DNA of 64,000 nt from Comamonas sp. SCN 65-56 (GCF_001724135.1 NZ_MEDS01000011.1:55897-119896); one strand, 5' to 3'. Counted from the stretch's first letter, positions 1 through 9,893 are shown. A program made the numbers and translations. The notes: generated by a model not told the origin, from the sequence alone.

Positions 1-901
1 TAACCAGTCCATGACCACACGCTACTTTCACAATGCCGATGGCGAGCTGCTCATCGTGCCGCAGCAGGGGCGGTTGCACATCGCCACCGAATTCGGCGTG
101 ATCGACATAGCGCCGCAGGAAATCGCCGTGATCCCGCGCGGCGTGCGCTTTCGCGTCGAGCTGCCCGACGGCAGCGCGCGCGGCTACGTGTGCGAGAACT
201 ATGGCGCGCACCTGCGCCTGCCCGATCTGGGCGTGATCGGCTCCAACGGCCTGGCGCATCCACGCGACTTCCTCACGCCGGTGGCGGCCTACGAAGACAA
301 GGAAGGCCACTTCGAGATGGTGGCCAAGTTCCAGGGCCGCCTGTGGCGGGCGCCGATCGGCCATTCGCCACTCGATGTCGTGGCCTGGCATGGCAGCGGC
401 GCGCCCTACAAGTACGACCTGCGCAAATTCAACGCGGTGGGCTCCATCACCTGGGACCACCCCGATCCATCGATCTTCCTGGTACTGCATGCCCCCAGCA
501 GCACACCGGGCGTGGATACGCTGGATTTCGTCGCCTTTGCGCCGCGCGTGCTGGCGATGCAGGACACCTTTCGCCCGCCCTGGTTTCACCGCAACATCGC
601 GGGCGAATTCATGGGCCTGGTGCACGGCGCCTACGACGCCAAGGCCGAAGGCTTCCTGCCCGGTGGCGCGTCGTTGCACAACACCATGATCGGGCATGGC
701 CCCGACGCCGGCACTTTCGAGAAGGCGAGCGTGCACGACACCAGCCAGCCCGACTACATCAAAGACACCATGGCCATCATGTTCGAAACCCCGGTGATCA
801 TCCAGACCACGCGCTTCGCGCTCGAATCACCACAGCGCCAGCGCAACTACCACCAGTGCTGGATGGGGATTCAGAAGCACTTTGATCCTGCCAAGCGCTG
901 A
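1..901 (+). CDS. hmgA: Homogentisate 1,2-dioxygenase, C-terminal part (5' end outside window)
   Basis: This enzyme opens the homogentisate ring with O2 to give maleylacetoacetate, in tyrosine and phenylalanine catabolism in the cytoplasm. The frame is open to the first base of the window, so the gene is cut by the window edge and the ATG at 11 is probably internal. About 300 residues of the usual ~430-440 are visible. The stretch [11 protein letters not shown] followed by [11 protein letters not shown] carries the conserved iron-binding His, Glu and His pattern of the family. A TGA at 899-901 ends the gene. The next gene, selD, is convergent. Homology is clear over the whole visible length. 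Confidence 0.95.
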   Translation, partial: NQSMTTRYFHNADGELLIVPQQGRLHIATEFGVIDIAPQEIAVIPRGVRFRVELPDGSARGYVCENYGAHLRLPDLGVIGSNGLAHPRDFLTPVAAYEDKEGHFEMVAKFQGRLWRAPIGHSPLDVVAWHGSGAPYKYDLRKFNAVGSITWDHPDPSIFLVLHAPSSTPGVDTLDFVAFAPRVLAMQDTFRPPWFHRNIAGEFMGLVHGAYDAKAEGFLPGGASLHNTMIGHGPDAGTFEKASVHDTSQPDYIKDTMAIMFETPVIIQTTRFALESPQRQRNYHQCWMGIQKHFDPAKR

Positions 902-941
902 GACCAGAAGTCAGCGCCCAGCTGTTCTGAGCCAATCGTGG

Positions 942-2012
942 TCAGCCCGCCACGATGGCCAGGCCGGGCGCCACACCAGCCTGCATCCGGCCAATCACTG
1001 CCGCATACTCAAAACCTTGCGTGCGAAACAGCGCCAGCACCGCTTCTACGCTGCCCGCATCGCAGCTCACGAGCAAACCGCCCGAGGTCTGCGGATCGCA
1101 GACCAGATCGCGCGCCACGGCGGGCAGGCCGGGGGCCAACGTGACTTCAGCGCCATAGGCGGCCCAGTTGCGCCCCGAGGCACCGGTCACCAGCCCCTGG
1201 GCTGCCATGCGCACAACCTCGGGCAGCAGCGGCAGCTTGCCATAGTCGATGACTGCCTGCAGCCCGCTGGCGCGGGCCAGTTCCAGCGCATGGCCGGCAA
1301 GGCCGAAGCCGGTCACGTCCGTGAGCGCATGCACGCCCGCCATCTCCGCCAACGCCACGCCCGGGGTGTTGAGCTGGGTGGTGGTGGCGATGAGCTCCGC
1401 ATAGCCTTCGCTATCCAGTGCGTCCTTCTTCAGCGCGGCGGAAAGCACGCCTACGCCAAGCCGCTTGCCGAGGATGAGCGCATCGCCCGCCTTGGCGCCC
1501 GCATTGCGCTTGACCTTGTCCGGATGCACCAGGCCCATCACGACCAGGCCGTAGATCGGCTCGACCGAATCGATGGTGTGGCCGCCCGCAATCGGAATGC
1601 CGGCCTGCTGACACACGGCTTGTCCGCCCGCAACGATGCGGCCAATGGTCTGCAGCGGCAGCTTGTTTACCGGCATGGCCAGCAGCGCCAGCGCCATGAT
1701 GGGCCTGCCACCCATGGCGTAGACGTCGCTGATCGCGTTGGCGGCGGCGATGCGGCCAAAGTCGAACGGGTCGTCGACGATGGGCATGAAAAAATCGGTG
1801 GTGGCGATGAGCGCCTGCTCGTCGTTCAAACGGTAAACGGCGGCATCGTCCGCGGTTTCATGGCCCACGAGCAGCTCGGGCGGAATGATGCCCGCGGCGC
1901 TGGCCTGCAATATCTCCTGCAGTACGCCGGGCGCAATCTTGCAGCCGCAGCCGCCGCCGTGGGAGAGGCTGGTGAGGCGAATCGTTTCCGTGGGAACCAG
2001 GGGCTGGGACAT
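942..2012 (-). CDS. selD: Selenide, water dikinase (selenophosphate synthase)
   Basis: It makes selenophosphate from selenide and ATP, the activated selenium donor. The protein is 356 aa, the usual length. The N-terminal SHGGGCGCKI motif contains the catalytic Cys/Lys region; the position used by Sec in some SelD proteins is Cys here. AIR-synthase-type domains follow, with family motifs such as DVTGFGLAGHALE and CDPQTSGGLL. It lies 45 bp downstream of the senB-like glycosyltransferase on the same strand, so the two are probably co-transcribed. No selA, selB or selU gene is in the window. The context suggests it feeds selenosugar synthesis (the senC role), but it could also serve tRNA or selenoprotein pathways elsewhere. 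Confidence 0.95.
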   Translation of the reverse strand: MSQPLVPTETIRLTSLSHGGGCGCKIAPGVLQEILQASAAGIIPPELLVGHETADDAAVYRLNDEQALIATTDFFMPIVDDPFDFGRIAAANAISDVYAMGGRPIMALALLAMPVNKLPLQTIGRIVAGGQAVCQQAGIPIAGGHTIDSVEPIYGLVVMGLVHPDKVKRNAGAKAGDALILGKRLGVGVLSAALKKDALDSEGYAELIATTTQLNTPGVALAEMAGVHALTDVTGFGLAGHALELARASGLQAVIDYGKLPLLPEVVRMAAQGLVTGASGRNWAAYGAEVTLAPGLPAVARDLVCDPQTSGGLLVSCDAGSVEAVLALFRTQGFEYAAVIGRMQAGVAPGLAIVAG

Positions 2013-2057
2013 TGCGCAAGAAAAGTAGGGTTGAAGAGGCTGTCATTGTCGCGGCAG

Positions 2058-3038
2058 CTACGAAATGCTGCTGGTGAGCAGGTCGCGCCCCAGCGCCCGC
2101 ACGGCCGCTTGCTCCACCGCGGGTGCAAAGCGCGGTTCGCGCAGCGCGCATTGCGCGGCCAAGGTCCGCGCAAACGCCGGCTCGGCGGCAAAGCGCTGCA
2201 TCAGCCTGGCCAAGGCCTGTGCGTCGCCCGGCGGGAAGTAGCCCTCGTAGGCGCTTCCGAGCAGGCCGACATTGCCGTCGATGCGGCTGGCCAGCACCGG
2301 CACCAGGGAGCGAATCGCCTCGATCACCACATGCGCCCCGCCCTCCATGCGGCTCATGTGCACCAAAGCTCTGGCGCGTGCCATCCAGCGGCGGGCAGTG
2401 TGATGCGGCACAGCGCCGAGCCAGTGATAGTGGGGCAGTTCGCGCTGTGCGATTTCCGCGGCCCGCTGCCAATGCGGCTGCAAAGCGGCGCCGACATGCA
2501 GCACCCGCGGTGGCAGACCATTGGCCAAGGTTTCAGGCAACAGTCTGGCGGCATCCATCAGGACTTGAGGGTCTTTTTCGTCGCGCAAGTGGCCGACTGC
2601 CACAAAATCAAAATGCCGCCGCGCCTGGTCCTGGCGCACCAGGCGCCGGGCTGACGGCTCGATCACGCGCACATGGGCGGCAAGTGGTGGCAGGCTCTGC
2701 AGCGCTTTCGCCTGCAACACCACCAGATGGCTGGCCCGTCGCAGTGCTTGCAGTGCGCCGGCTTCACGCGGCAGATCGCGGTACAGATCGGTGCCGGTGA
2801 GCACGATGGCCAGCGGACGGCCCGGATGCGCAGCGTGAAAGCGCTCGATGCTTGGCGCCGAACGCCAGGCGTGCAGCGCGATCAGCGCAGCCGCAGGATC
2901 GCCGCTCCAGGCGGTGGTGATGCGTACCTGGGCCATAGGCGCAAGCCAGTGCGCCCAGAGTCCGGCGGTATGGGCATTGCCGTTATCGCTGCCTGGCAGC
3001 GACGGCGTGACGATTTCAATGCAAGGCAAGGGGCGCAC
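2058..3038 (-). CDS. senB: Selenosugar synthase-like glycosyltransferase (SenB/TIGR04348 type)
   Basis: A 326-aa GT-B fold glycosyltransferase. In the selenoneine pathway SenB joins selenophosphate to a UDP-sugar to give a selenosugar. Family signatures seen are an N-terminal [13 protein letters not shown], then [31 protein letters not shown] and [10 protein letters not shown], the last two forming the nucleotide-sugar site. The chosen start is GTG at 3038, just before the first beta strand; the frame stays open upstream, but that part is antisense to gloA and aat. Pairing with selD is the known arrangement. The third gene, senA (an EgtB-like synthase), is not in the window. The role is assigned from family and context, not proven. 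Confidence 0.82.
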   Translation of the reverse strand: MRPLPCIEIVTPSLPGSDNGNAHTAGLWAHWLAPMAQVRITTAWSGDPAAALIALHAWRSAPSIERFHAAHPGRPLAIVLTGTDLYRDLPREAGALQALRRASHLVVLQAKALQSLPPLAAHVRVIEPSARRLVRQDQARRHFDFVAVGHLRDEKDPQVLMDAARLLPETLANGLPPRVLHVGAALQPHWQRAAEIAQRELPHYHWLGAVPHHTARRWMARARALVHMSRMEGGAHVVIEAIRSLVPVLASRIDGNVGLLGSAYEGYFPPGDAQALARLMQRFAAEPAFARTLAAQCALREPRFAPAVEQAAVRALGRDLLTSSIS

Positions 3039-3074
3039 GCCGGCGATTCTGTCAGGCCTGCCATAATCCAGCGC

Positions 3075-3464
3075 ATGCGAATTCTTCACACCATGCTGCG
3101 CGTCGGCAACCTGCAACGCGCCATCGATTTCTACACCCAGGTGCTGGGCATGCAGCTGCTGCGCACCAGCGAAAACCCAGAATACAAGTACTCGCTGGCC
3201 TTCCTCGGCTTTGACGGCGGCAACCCCGGCCAGGCCGAGATCGAACTCACCTACAACTGGGGCGTGGAAAGCTACGACATGGGCAGCGCCTACGGCCACA
3301 TCGCGATCGGCGTGCCCGATGCCTACGCCGCCTGCGCAAAAATCAAGGCTGCCGGGGGCAACGTCACACGCGAGGCAGGGCCAGTCAAGGGCGGCAGCAC
3401 CGTGATCGCCTTTGTCACCGACCCGGATGGCTACAAGATCGAGCTGATCCAAAGAACGACATGA
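3075..3464 (+). CDS. gloA: Lactoylglutathione lyase (glyoxalase I)
   Basis: It converts the methylglyoxal-glutathione hemithioacetal to S-lactoylglutathione in the cytoplasm. The 129-aa protein is the usual length for the bacterial Ni/Co-type enzyme. It begins [20 protein letters not shown], with the first metal-ligand His at position 5. [22 protein letters not shown] (second His) and [10 protein letters not shown] (Glu ligand) follow. The start at 3075 is 36 bp from the divergent senB-like gene, so the two share a short promoter region. aat follows 12 bp downstream on the same strand. Confidence 0.95.
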   Translation: MRILHTMLRVGNLQRAIDFYTQVLGMQLLRTSENPEYKYSLAFLGFDGGNPGQAEIELTYNWGVESYDMGSAYGHIAIGVPDAYAACAKIKAAGGNVTREAGPVKGGSTVIAFVTDPDGYKIELIQRTT

Positions 3465-3476
3465 CTGCCTGCCGCC

Positions 3477-4229
3477 ATGACCGGCGCCCTGCCTTGGCTT
3501 GATCCTGGCGATCCGTTTCCCCAGCCCGGCGAGAGCTGGGACGCCGCCAGCCCCATGCCCGGGTTGCTGGCCGCCGGCGGGCGCCTGGATGTGCCGCATC
3601 TGGTGGCGGCCTATTCGCAGGGCATCTTTCCCTGGTTCAGCGAGGGGCAGCCTATCCTGTGGTGGTGCACCGCGCCGCGCATGGTGCTGCCGGTGACGGA
3701 GTTTCGCCTGCATCACTCGCTGCGCAAGACGCTGCAGCGCTTTCGCGCCGCGCCGGGCCGCGAAGTGCGCGTGGACAGCGATTTCTCCGCGGTCATCCAT
3801 GCCTGCGCCAGCACGCCACGCGCCGGGCAATCCGGCACCTGGATCGTGCCGCAGATGGTGCGGGCGTATGAGCAACTGCATGCCGCCGGCTTTGCCCACA
3901 GCGTGGAAACCTGGGTTAATGGTCAGCTCGTCGGCGGTCTGTACTGCGTGGCGCTGGGGCGTGCGGTGTATGGCGAATCCATGTTCGCGCATACCACCGA
4001 TGCCTCCAAGATCGCCTTGGCAGCTCTGGTGGCACTGTGTCGCAGCCAGGGCGTAGCGCTCATCGACTGCCAGCAGAACACCGGCCACCTGGCGTCGCTG
4101 GGTGCGCGCGAGATCGAGCGCGAGGACTTTCTGGCGCACATTGCAATGGCACAGACACTGCCAGCGCTGGATTGGCGTTTTGCACCACAATGCTGGGACC
4201 AGCTTTTGCTTCGTGACGATGCGGCATGA
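3477..4229 (+). CDS. aat: Leucyl/phenylalanyl-tRNA--protein transferase
   Basis: It adds Leu or Phe from aminoacyl-tRNA to N-terminal Lys/Arg of proteins, creating an N-degron for ClpAP. The 250-aa length is normal. The family core is present: the [20 protein letters not shown] region, [15 protein letters not shown], and [18 protein letters not shown]. Its stop overlaps the start of bpt (ATGA at 4226-4229), so the two N-end-rule transferases are translationally coupled. The start is ATG 3477, soon after gloA. Confidence 0.96.
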   Translation: MTGALPWLDPGDPFPQPGESWDAASPMPGLLAAGGRLDVPHLVAAYSQGIFPWFSEGQPILWWCTAPRMVLPVTEFRLHHSLRKTLQRFRAAPGREVRVDSDFSAVIHACASTPRAGQSGTWIVPQMVRAYEQLHAAGFAHSVETWVNGQLVGGLYCVALGRAVYGESMFAHTTDASKIALAALVALCRSQGVALIDCQQNTGHLASLGAREIEREDFLAHIAMAQTLPALDWRFAPQCWDQLLLRDDAA

Positions 4230-4954
4230 CCCAGCTCAATGACCTGCCTCTGCAGGCGCTGCAGTTCTACACCACGGCGCCCTACGCCTGCAGCTATCTG
4301 CCCGGGCACCTCGCCCGCTCGGAGGTGGCCACGCCCAGCCATCTGATCCACAGCGGCGTGTATTCCGAACTGGTGGCACAGGGCTTTCGCCGCAGTGGCA
4401 TGTTCACCTACCGCCCGCACTGCGAAGGCTGCAATGCCTGCACACCGATCCGCGTGCTGGCGCAGGAGTTCAAGCCGGACCGCAGCCAGCGCCGCGCCTT
4501 GAAGCGCCACGCCAGCCTGCAGGTGCGCACCTTGCGCCTGTGCTACATGCCCGAGCATTACCAGCTCTACCTGCGCTACCAGAACACGCGCCATGCGGGT
4601 GGCGGCATGGACCACGACAGCATCGACCAGTACACCCAGTTTCTGCTGCAAAGTCGCGTCAATTCGCGCCTGGTGGAATTCCGCGAACCGGATACGGGCG
4701 TGCTCAAGATGGTTTCGGTGCTGGACATCCTGGACAACGGCCTGTCGGCGGTCTACACCTTCTACGAACCCGATGAAGGCGCAAGCTACGGCACCTACAA
4801 CATCCTGTGGCAAATCGAGCAGGCCAAGGCCATCGGCGTGCCTTACGTGTACCTGGGCTACTGGATTGCCGCCAGCCCCAAGATGAACTACAAGACCCAC
4901 TTCAGGCCGTATGAGCTGCGACTGCAGGGGAAGTGGCAGCGCTTCGACGACTGA
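4226..4954 (+). CDS. bpt: Aspartate/glutamate leucyltransferase (bacterial arginyltransferase family)
   Basis: Bpt transfers Leu from Leu-tRNA to N-terminal Asp or Glu, extending the bacterial N-end rule. The 242-aa protein shows the family features: [16 protein letters not shown] near the N-terminus, the [20 protein letters not shown] cysteine region, and a C-terminal acyltransferase-type half with [15 protein letters not shown]. It overlaps aat by 4 bp. About 80 bp of AT-richer non-coding DNA follows before the convergent LpxO-like gene. Confidence 0.94.
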   Translation: MTQLNDLPLQALQFYTTAPYACSYLPGHLARSEVATPSHLIHSGVYSELVAQGFRRSGMFTYRPHCEGCNACTPIRVLAQEFKPDRSQRRALKRHASLQVRTLRLCYMPEHYQLYLRYQNTRHAGGGMDHDSIDQYTQFLLQSRVNSRLVEFREPDTGVLKMVSVLDILDNGLSAVYTFYEPDEGASYGTYNILWQIEQAKAIGVPYVYLGYWIAASPKMNYKTHFRPYELRLQGKWQRFDD

Positions 4955-5036
4955 AGCAGCATCCAAAGTGCCTCTGGCGCATGCCAGTAGTGCGTAGCGA
5001 GCTATACAAACGATTGCAATTTTTCAGGCTGCCGCC

Positions 5037-5963
5037 TCAGCGTGCGGGCACCAGCCACCAGACAAAGAGCGCCAGCGCCGCCAGCATCAAGCCGTACTTC
5101 ACCGCGTAGTAGGCCGAGCGATTCCACTGCTTGAAGCGGCGCCGGTATTGCCCGGCGTAGAAGGAAATCTTGAACAGCCGGCTGATGAGCCCGCGCGGAT
5201 CGCCTTCCTCGTTGGGCGAGCTGGCCGCGGCAAGCACGTGGCGGGCGATCCAGCGGTTGACGGCTTGCGCGAAGCGGTTGGTCATGGGCCGTTCGATGTC
5301 GCACAGCAGCACGATGCGCTGGCCGTCCGTGTCGTTCCAGGCCCAATGCATGAAGGTCTCGTCAAAAATCACGCCCTGGCCTTCGCGCCAGCTGTAGGGC
5401 TGGCCATCGACATTGATGAAGCAGCGGTCGTCGTTGGGCGCCTGCAGCGTCAGGTGGTAGCGCAGCGAACCGGCATACGGATCGCGGTGCAGGCCCAGCT
5501 TGGCGCCCGGTGGCAGTTGCGTGAACATGGCCGCCTTCATGCTGGGAATGGCGCGTACCAGCGCCGTGGTGCGCGGGCAGAACTCCAGCGCCGAGGGGTG
5601 TGGCTTGCCATACCAGGTGAGATAAAAGCGCGTCCAGCCGGTCTTGAAGAACGAGTTGAAGCCGGCATCGTCATTGGCGATGGGTGCGCGGATGCGCATC
5701 TGGCGCGCCAGGTCCAGCGCCTCTGCGCGGATCTCTTCCCAGTGCTTTTCCAGTTCCACCAGCTCCGGAAACGTCGCCACCGGAAGGTAGGGCGTGCGCG
5801 GCACGCGGGAAAACGCCAGCATGAAGACGTTGAACGGTGCGGTAAAGGTGGAGTGGTCGAACAACTGGCGCAGCGGCTTGTGCCGCACCCTGCCGCGCAG
5901 GTGCATGTACAGCCCCGAGAGCAGAAAGGTGAGGACGACGGCGAGTGCAAGGATTTTTGCCAT
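5037..5963 (-). CDS. lpxO: LpxO-like aspartyl/asparaginyl beta-hydroxylase family dioxygenase
   Basis: A membrane-anchored Fe(II)/2-oxoglutarate dioxygenase, most similar in layout to LpxO, which 2-hydroxylates a lipid A acyl chain at the inner membrane. From ATG 5963 the protein is 308 aa: an N-terminal membrane helix (residues ~3-20), a dioxygenase domain with GLHRDPYAGSLRYHL (HxD iron motif), a distal His in DETFMHWAWN and an R in QRIVLLCDIERP, then a C-terminal helix (MLAALALFVWWLV). An upstream ATG at 6065 would add 34 residues before the membrane helix and looks less likely. Peptide Asp/Asn hydroxylation cannot be excluded from sequence alone. Confidence 0.8.
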   Translation of the reverse strand: MAKILALAVVLTFLLSGLYMHLRGRVRHKPLRQLFDHSTFTAPFNVFMLAFSRVPRTPYLPVATFPELVELEKHWEEIRAEALDLARQMRIRAPIANDDAGFNSFFKTGWTRFYLTWYGKPHPSALEFCPRTTALVRAIPSMKAAMFTQLPPGAKLGLHRDPYAGSLRYHLTLQAPNDDRCFINVDGQPYSWREGQGVIFDETFMHWAWNDTDGQRIVLLCDIERPMTNRFAQAVNRWIARHVLAAASSPNEEGDPRGLISRLFKISFYAGQYRRRFKQWNRSAYYAVKYGLMLAALALFVWWLVPAR

Positions 5964-6098
5964 GAGGGTCACGAGCGCCTCGAAGCAGCCGAGGGCGGCC
6001 GCCAGAGCGATGGATGCAAACCCTGATTTTCGCCCAAGGCGAATAGCCGCGGGCGCGCTGGCCATGCAGCACGAACTGTACGGCCAGCCATTTCGAGG

Positions 6099-6800
6099 TC
6101 AGGCAACCAGGTCAAACACCAGCACCTCGGCTTCCTTGCCCTGCGCCAGGGCGATTTCCGACTCACCTTCCAACAGCGCCGCGTCGCCACCGGTCAGCTC
6201 GGTGCCATTCACCGCAAGCTGCCCGCGCACCAGGTGCACATAGGCCTTGCGCTGGGGGTCGATCGCGAGCGTGGCCGATTCCGCGCCGTCGAACAGCCCG
6301 GCATACAGCCGTGCATCGGCGTGGATGCCCACATCCCCGCCCTGCCCCATGGGCGCCGCCACCAGACGCAGCTTCCCGCGCTTGGCATCTGCAGGCACCG
6401 TGGTCTGCTCATAGCTCGGCGCAATGCCCTGCACATTGGGTTCTATCCAGATCTGCAGGAAATGCGTCTGCTGGCCTTGCGCGTGGTTGAACTCGCTGTG
6501 CATCACGCCACTGCCGGCGCTCATGCGCTGCACGTCACCGGGCGGGATGCCCTTGACATTGCCCATGCTGTCTTTGTGCGCCAGATTGCCCGAGAGCACA
6601 TAGCTGATGATTTCCATGTCGCGGTGGCCATGCGTGCCAAAACCGCTGCCGGGGGCAATGCGGTCTTCGTTGATCACGCGCAGATTGCCCCAGCCCATGT
6701 AGCGCGGATCGTGGTAGCCCGCGAACGAAAAGCTGTGAAACGATTTGAGCCAGCCGTGGTCGGCATAGCCGCGGTCCCGGGATTTGCGAAGCGTGAGCAT
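6099..6800 (-). CDS. Pirin family protein (YhhW-type bicupin)
   Basis: A 233-aa cytoplasmic bicupin. The N-terminal cupin has the metal-binding pattern of quercetin-dioxygenase-like pirins: THGHRDMEIISYVLSG (His, His, Glu) and MHSEFNHA (His). Starting TLRKSRDRGYADHGWLKSFH is typical. A clear Shine-Dalgarno (AGGAG) precedes ATG 6800. It is transcribed away from a LysR regulator at 6913, with palindromic operators between them, so it is the likely target of that regulator. Quercetinase activity is known for some family members; the physiological substrate here is unknown. Confidence 0.9.
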   Translation of the reverse strand: MLTLRKSRDRGYADHGWLKSFHSFSFAGYHDPRYMGWGNLRVINEDRIAPGSGFGTHGHRDMEIISYVLSGNLAHKDSMGNVKGIPPGDVQRMSAGSGVMHSEFNHAQGQQTHFLQIWIEPNVQGIAPSYEQTTVPADAKRGKLRLVAAPMGQGGDVGIHADARLYAGLFDGAESATLAIDPQRKAYVHLVRGQLAVNGTELTGGDAALLEGESEIALAQGKEAEVLVFDLVA

Positions 6801-6867
6801 GGCGTTCTCCTGTGAGTGATGGATGCCTCCAATGTAGGGCTGGCAGTAGGGTTTGCCGAGTCGTGCA

Positions 6868-6896
6868 TTTTGATGACATCATTCAAACGTTTTGAA
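6868..6896. promoter_or_regulatory. Overlapping LysR-type operator palindromes between pirin and LysR genes
   Basis: Two palindromes overlap in the divergent intergenic region. The first is TTTGA-N9-TCAAA around 6869-6887, containing a perfect TGATGACATCA. The second is TTCAAA-CGT-TTTGAA at 6882-6896. The shape fits T-N11-A type LysR boxes, and the second lies just before the regulator's start. Binding is inferred. Confidence 0.6.
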
Positions 6897-6912
6897 CTCA
6901 AAAGCCAAACCA

Positions 6913-7851
6913 ATGCAAAACGCAGGAGACATGCTCACACCCGACAACCTGCGCCTGCTGCAAGCCATCGCCACCCACGGCAGCTTCGCGGCGGCCGCGC
7001 GCGCGCTGGCGCTGGTGCCCAGCGCCTTGACGTATCGCGTGCGCCAGATCGAGCAGCAGCTGGATGTGCTGCTGTTTGACCGCAGCCGCCGCCAGGCCGT
7101 CGCCACCGAAGCCGGACGCGAGTTGCTCGCCGAAGGCGAACGCCTGCTGGCGGAGATGGACGCCGTCGCCCAGCGCGTGCAGCGCGTGGCCACCGGCTGG
7201 GAGCCACGGTTCACGCTCTCGGTCGATGGCGTCGTCGCGCGCACCACGATGCTGGAGCTGATCGAGGCCTTCTACGCCATCGGCTGCCCCACGCGCCTGC
7301 GCTGGCGCGAAGGTACGCTGACCGGCACGCTGGAACAGCTGACGCGCGGGCAGGCCGACCTGGCCATTGGCGTCGCGGTGGAAGCGCCGCCGCTGGCCAA
7401 TCTGCGCACTGCCCCCTTGGGTGATCTGCGCTTTGTGTTTGCGGTGGCACCACACCATCCGCTGGCAACGGCCGATGAGCCCATAGCGGACGCAGAGCTG
7501 ATGCGCCACCGCATGGTTGCGGTGGCCGATTCCGCGCTCGGGCATGGCGTCACGCTCGGCCTGCTGCCCGGGCAGGAAGTGCTGACGGTGCAAAGCCTTG
7601 CCACCAAGCTGCGTGCGCAGTTGCGCGGCCTGGGTGCGGGCTATCTGCCTCAGCCCATGGCGCAGCCCTATATCGATGCGGGGCAACTGGTGGTGCGTGA
7701 AGTCAGCCGCGTGGCGCGCACCACGCGGCTTTCCTACGCCTGGTGCGACTTCGGCAAGCGCTCGCGCGGGCGGGCGCTGCAGTGGTGGCTGGATCATTTG
7801 CACAGCCCGATCACCCGCCGCGCGTTGCTGCAGGGGCACCATCTTGCGTAG
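6913..7851 (+). CDS. LysR family transcriptional regulator
   Basis: A 312-aa LysR-type regulator. The winged helix-turn-helix is at residues ~8-65 (LRLLQAIATHGSFAAAARAL), and the C-terminal part is a periplasmic-binding-like effector domain. Start options are ATG 6913, ATG 6931 (directly before the HTH but with AGGAG only 2 nt away) and TTG 6892; 6913 is a compromise. It diverges from the pirin gene, a common pairing, with overlapping operator-like palindromes in between, so it likely regulates pirin and itself. The effector is unknown. Confidence 0.92.
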   Translation: MQNAGDMLTPDNLRLLQAIATHGSFAAAARALALVPSALTYRVRQIEQQLDVLLFDRSRRQAVATEAGRELLAEGERLLAEMDAVAQRVQRVATGWEPRFTLSVDGVVARTTMLELIEAFYAIGCPTRLRWREGTLTGTLEQLTRGQADLAIGVAVEAPPLANLRTAPLGDLRFVFAVAPHHPLATADEPIADAELMRHRMVAVADSALGHGVTLGLLPGQEVLTVQSLATKLRAQLRGLGAGYLPQPMAQPYIDAGQLVVREVSRVARTTRLSYAWCDFGKRSRGRALQWWLDHLHSPITRRALLQGHHLA

Positions 7852-7899
7852 GGAACAAGGCGTGTAGAGTGCAGGCACTGTCCCACCTGAAAGCCCGCC

Positions 7900-8946
7900 A
7901 TGCCCGCACAACCCTCCGCCAAGCGCCCTCGAACCCCACGGCACTACGCCATCATCGGCGCCGGCATGGCAGGCGTCGCCTGCGCACGCACGCTGCAGCA
8001 GGCCGGGCACCGCGTCACGCTGCTGGAGCAGGCCGATGCTCCCGGTGGCCGCACACGCGCCGTGCAGAGCGCCTGCGGCAGCCACGATGCCGGCGCGCAG
8101 TATTTCACCGTGCGCGATGCGCGTTTTGCCCAGGCGCTGGCAACCACGCCCGGTCTGTGCCGTCCCTGGAGCGTGAGCACGGTGCGCGTGCTGGACGGGG
8201 CCGGGCGAGTGGTCAGCGCCGCGCCGCCGCCCGGTGAGCCGCACTGGGTGGCCGAACCGGCAATGGACGCATTGGTGGCACGCTGGGCCACCGCGCTCAC
8301 CGGGCTGCGCACCTACTTCGGCGTCAGCCGCCTCTCCAGGAGCCGCGGCCAATGGCAAGTGCATGCGCCCGATGGCGACATCGCCGGCTTTGATGCCGTG
8401 CTGCTGGCGCTGCCCGTGCCCCAGGCCCAGGCTCTGCTGCAAGCGTCGGGCATCCAGACCGCCTGGTCTGGCGCGCTGGCGCAGGTGCGCATGGCCCCTT
8501 GCTGGACGCTGATGCTGGGCTTCGCCCAGGCCGTGCGCCCGGGCCTGACCACGCTGGGGCCGCAGTGGAACGCGGCGCGCAGCACGCACCACCGCATCGC
8601 CTGGCTGGCGCGCGAATCGTCCAAGCCCGGGCGCGCGCAGATCGAGCGCTGGACGGTGCAGGCCAGCCCCGAATGGTCGGCGGAACACCAAAACGACAGC
8701 CCGCAGCGTGTGCAGGACAAGCTCACCCGCGCGTTTGCCGAGATCACCGGCATCCGCGCCACACCCAGCGACGCCCAGGTGCTGTTGTGGCCGCATGCGC
8801 AAACGCAAACCCCACTGGGACAGCCCTTCGTCTGGGATGCCGCCGAGGGCCTGGGCGCCTGCGGCGACTGGTGCCTGGGCCATCGGCTGGAAGACGCCTT
8901 CGTCTCGGGGCTGGAACTGGCACTCGCGCTCTGTTCAAACCCTTGA
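7900..8946 (+). CDS. FAD-dependent NAD(P)-binding oxidoreductase (renalase/amine oxidase-like)
   Basis: A 348-aa flavoprotein. Near the N-terminus (residues ~16-45) the dinucleotide-binding motif [16 protein letters not shown] is followed by an acidic strand end, [15 protein letters not shown], and then [12 protein letters not shown], typical of renalase-like bacterial proteins. The C-terminal [19 protein letters not shown] is the second FAD-contact segment. No signal peptide is seen, so it is probably cytoplasmic. Its stop overlaps the TTG start of gluQ (TTGA), so the two are likely co-translated. The substrate is unknown. Confidence 0.85.
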   Translation: MPAQPSAKRPRTPRHYAIIGAGMAGVACARTLQQAGHRVTLLEQADAPGGRTRAVQSACGSHDAGAQYFTVRDARFAQALATTPGLCRPWSVSTVRVLDGAGRVVSAAPPPGEPHWVAEPAMDALVARWATALTGLRTYFGVSRLSRSRGQWQVHAPDGDIAGFDAVLLALPVPQAQALLQASGIQTAWSGALAQVRMAPCWTLMLGFAQAVRPGLTTLGPQWNAARSTHHRIAWLARESSKPGRAQIERWTVQASPEWSAEHQNDSPQRVQDKLTRAFAEITGIRATPSDAQVLLWPHAQTQTPLGQPFVWDAAEGLGACGDWCLGHRLEDAFVSGLELALALCSNP

Positions 8947-9893
8947 CCCGCTACGTCGGTCGTTTCGCCCCATCGCCTACCGGACCGCTGCATGCGGGCT
9001 CGCTCGTGGCCGCGCTGGCGAGCTGGCTGGATGCGCGCTCCTGCGGCGGTCAATGGCTGCTGCGCATCGAAGATGTCGATACCCCGCGCTGCAGCGCCGC
9101 TGCCGCGCACATCATCCTCGCCCAGCTCTGCGCCTGCGGCCTGGCCTGGGACGGGGAGGTGCTGTGGCAATCCACGCGCAGCCCGCGCTACCAGCAGGCG
9201 CTGGCAGCGCTGCAGCAGCGCCAGCTGGCCTACCCCTGCGGCTGCACGCGGCGCGACATCGACGCCGCGCTGGCAGCGCAAGGCCGGCAGCACGAACGCC
9301 ATGGCGAGCGCCCCTACCCCGGCACCTGCCGCGAAGGCCTGAACGGCAAGCCCGCCCGCGCCTGGCGTTTCAATACTCAGAAATTCATGAAAAATTGGCC
9401 TTCAGCGCATATGCAGAAAGCGCGATCAGCTACGTTTTTGATAGATAAGAAGCAAGTGCACTGGCAGGATCGGCGCCTGGGCGAACAACAGCAGGATGTG
9501 GCGCACGAAGTCGGCGACTTCATCCTGCACCGCGCCGACGGCCTGTGGGCCTACCAGCTGGCGGTGGTCGTGGACGACGGCGATCAAGGCGTGACGGACG
9601 TGGTGCGCGGCGAAGACCTGGCCGACAACACGCCGCGCCAGATGCTGCTGCAGGCGGCATGGGGCCTGCCCGCGCCGCGCTACCTGCACCTGCCGCTGGT
9701 GCGTGCGGCCGACGGCGAGAAGCTCTCCAAGCAACAGGGTGCACCGGCCATCGACAGCTCACGCCCGCTGCAGGCGCTGGCGCACGCAGCCGCCGCCCTT
9801 GGCCTGCCCGCTGCGCCCAAGGCGAGTAGCGTGGCGGATGCGCTGGCGTTCTGGGTCGCCGCATGGCCGCGCTTTTACAATCGCGCGCCGTGA
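8943..9893 (+). CDS. gluQ: Glutamyl-Q tRNA(Asp) synthetase, with an in-frame repeat insertion
   Basis: It attaches glutamate to queuosine in tRNA(Asp); it is a GluRS catalytic-core paralogue without the anticodon domain. It has [15 protein letters not shown] (HIGH-type) at the N-terminus, a [10 protein letters not shown] zinc-site region, [19 protein letters not shown] and EKLSKQQG (KMSKS-type). The chosen start is TTG 8943, which overlaps the previous stop and precedes the conserved core; there is no ATG nearby. An unusual Lys- and Ser-rich stretch of about 20-25 residues encoded at 9381-9444 interrupts the usual short link before VHWQDRRLG. It corresponds to an AT-rich repeat copy (see the repeat entry). 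The rest is intact, so the enzyme may still work. Confidence 0.88.
   Translation: MTRYVGRFAPSPTGPLHAGSLVAALASWLDARSCGGQWLLRIEDVDTPRCSAAAAHIILAQLCACGLAWDGEVLWQSTRSPRYQQALAALQQRQLAYPCGCTRRDIDAALAAQGRQHERHGERPYPGTCREGLNGKPARAWRFNTQKFMKNWPSAHMQKARSATFLIDKKQVHWQDRRLGEQQQDVAHEVGDFILHRADGLWAYQLAVVVDDGDQGVTDVVRGEDLADNTPRQMLLQAAWGLPAPRYLHLPLVRAADGEKLSKQQGAPAIDSSRPLQALAHAAAALGLPAAPKASSVADALAFWVAAWPRFYNRAP
9381..9444 (+). repeat. AT-rich palindromic repeat, family 1, copy A (inside gluQ)
   Basis: The copy reads as an AT-rich flank, TTGGCCTTCAGCGC, a short spacer, AAAGCGCGATCAGCTA, then TTTTTGATAG. It is open in the gluQ frame. Six further copies are recognisable in this window. Confidence 0.8.

Noticed and set aside
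1900..2012. Selenocysteine codon in selD
   Set aside because: The catalytic position reads Cys and no in-frame TGA is present.
4955..5036. A further family 1 repeat after bpt
   Set aside because: GAGCTATACAAACG and CAATTTTTCAGG recall the repeat, but the stem is missing and the match is too weak to claim.
6898..8883. A 661-codon minus-strand frame opposite the LysR and FAD oxidoreductase genes
   Set aside because: Both plus-strand genes have clear family motifs; the opposite frame has none.
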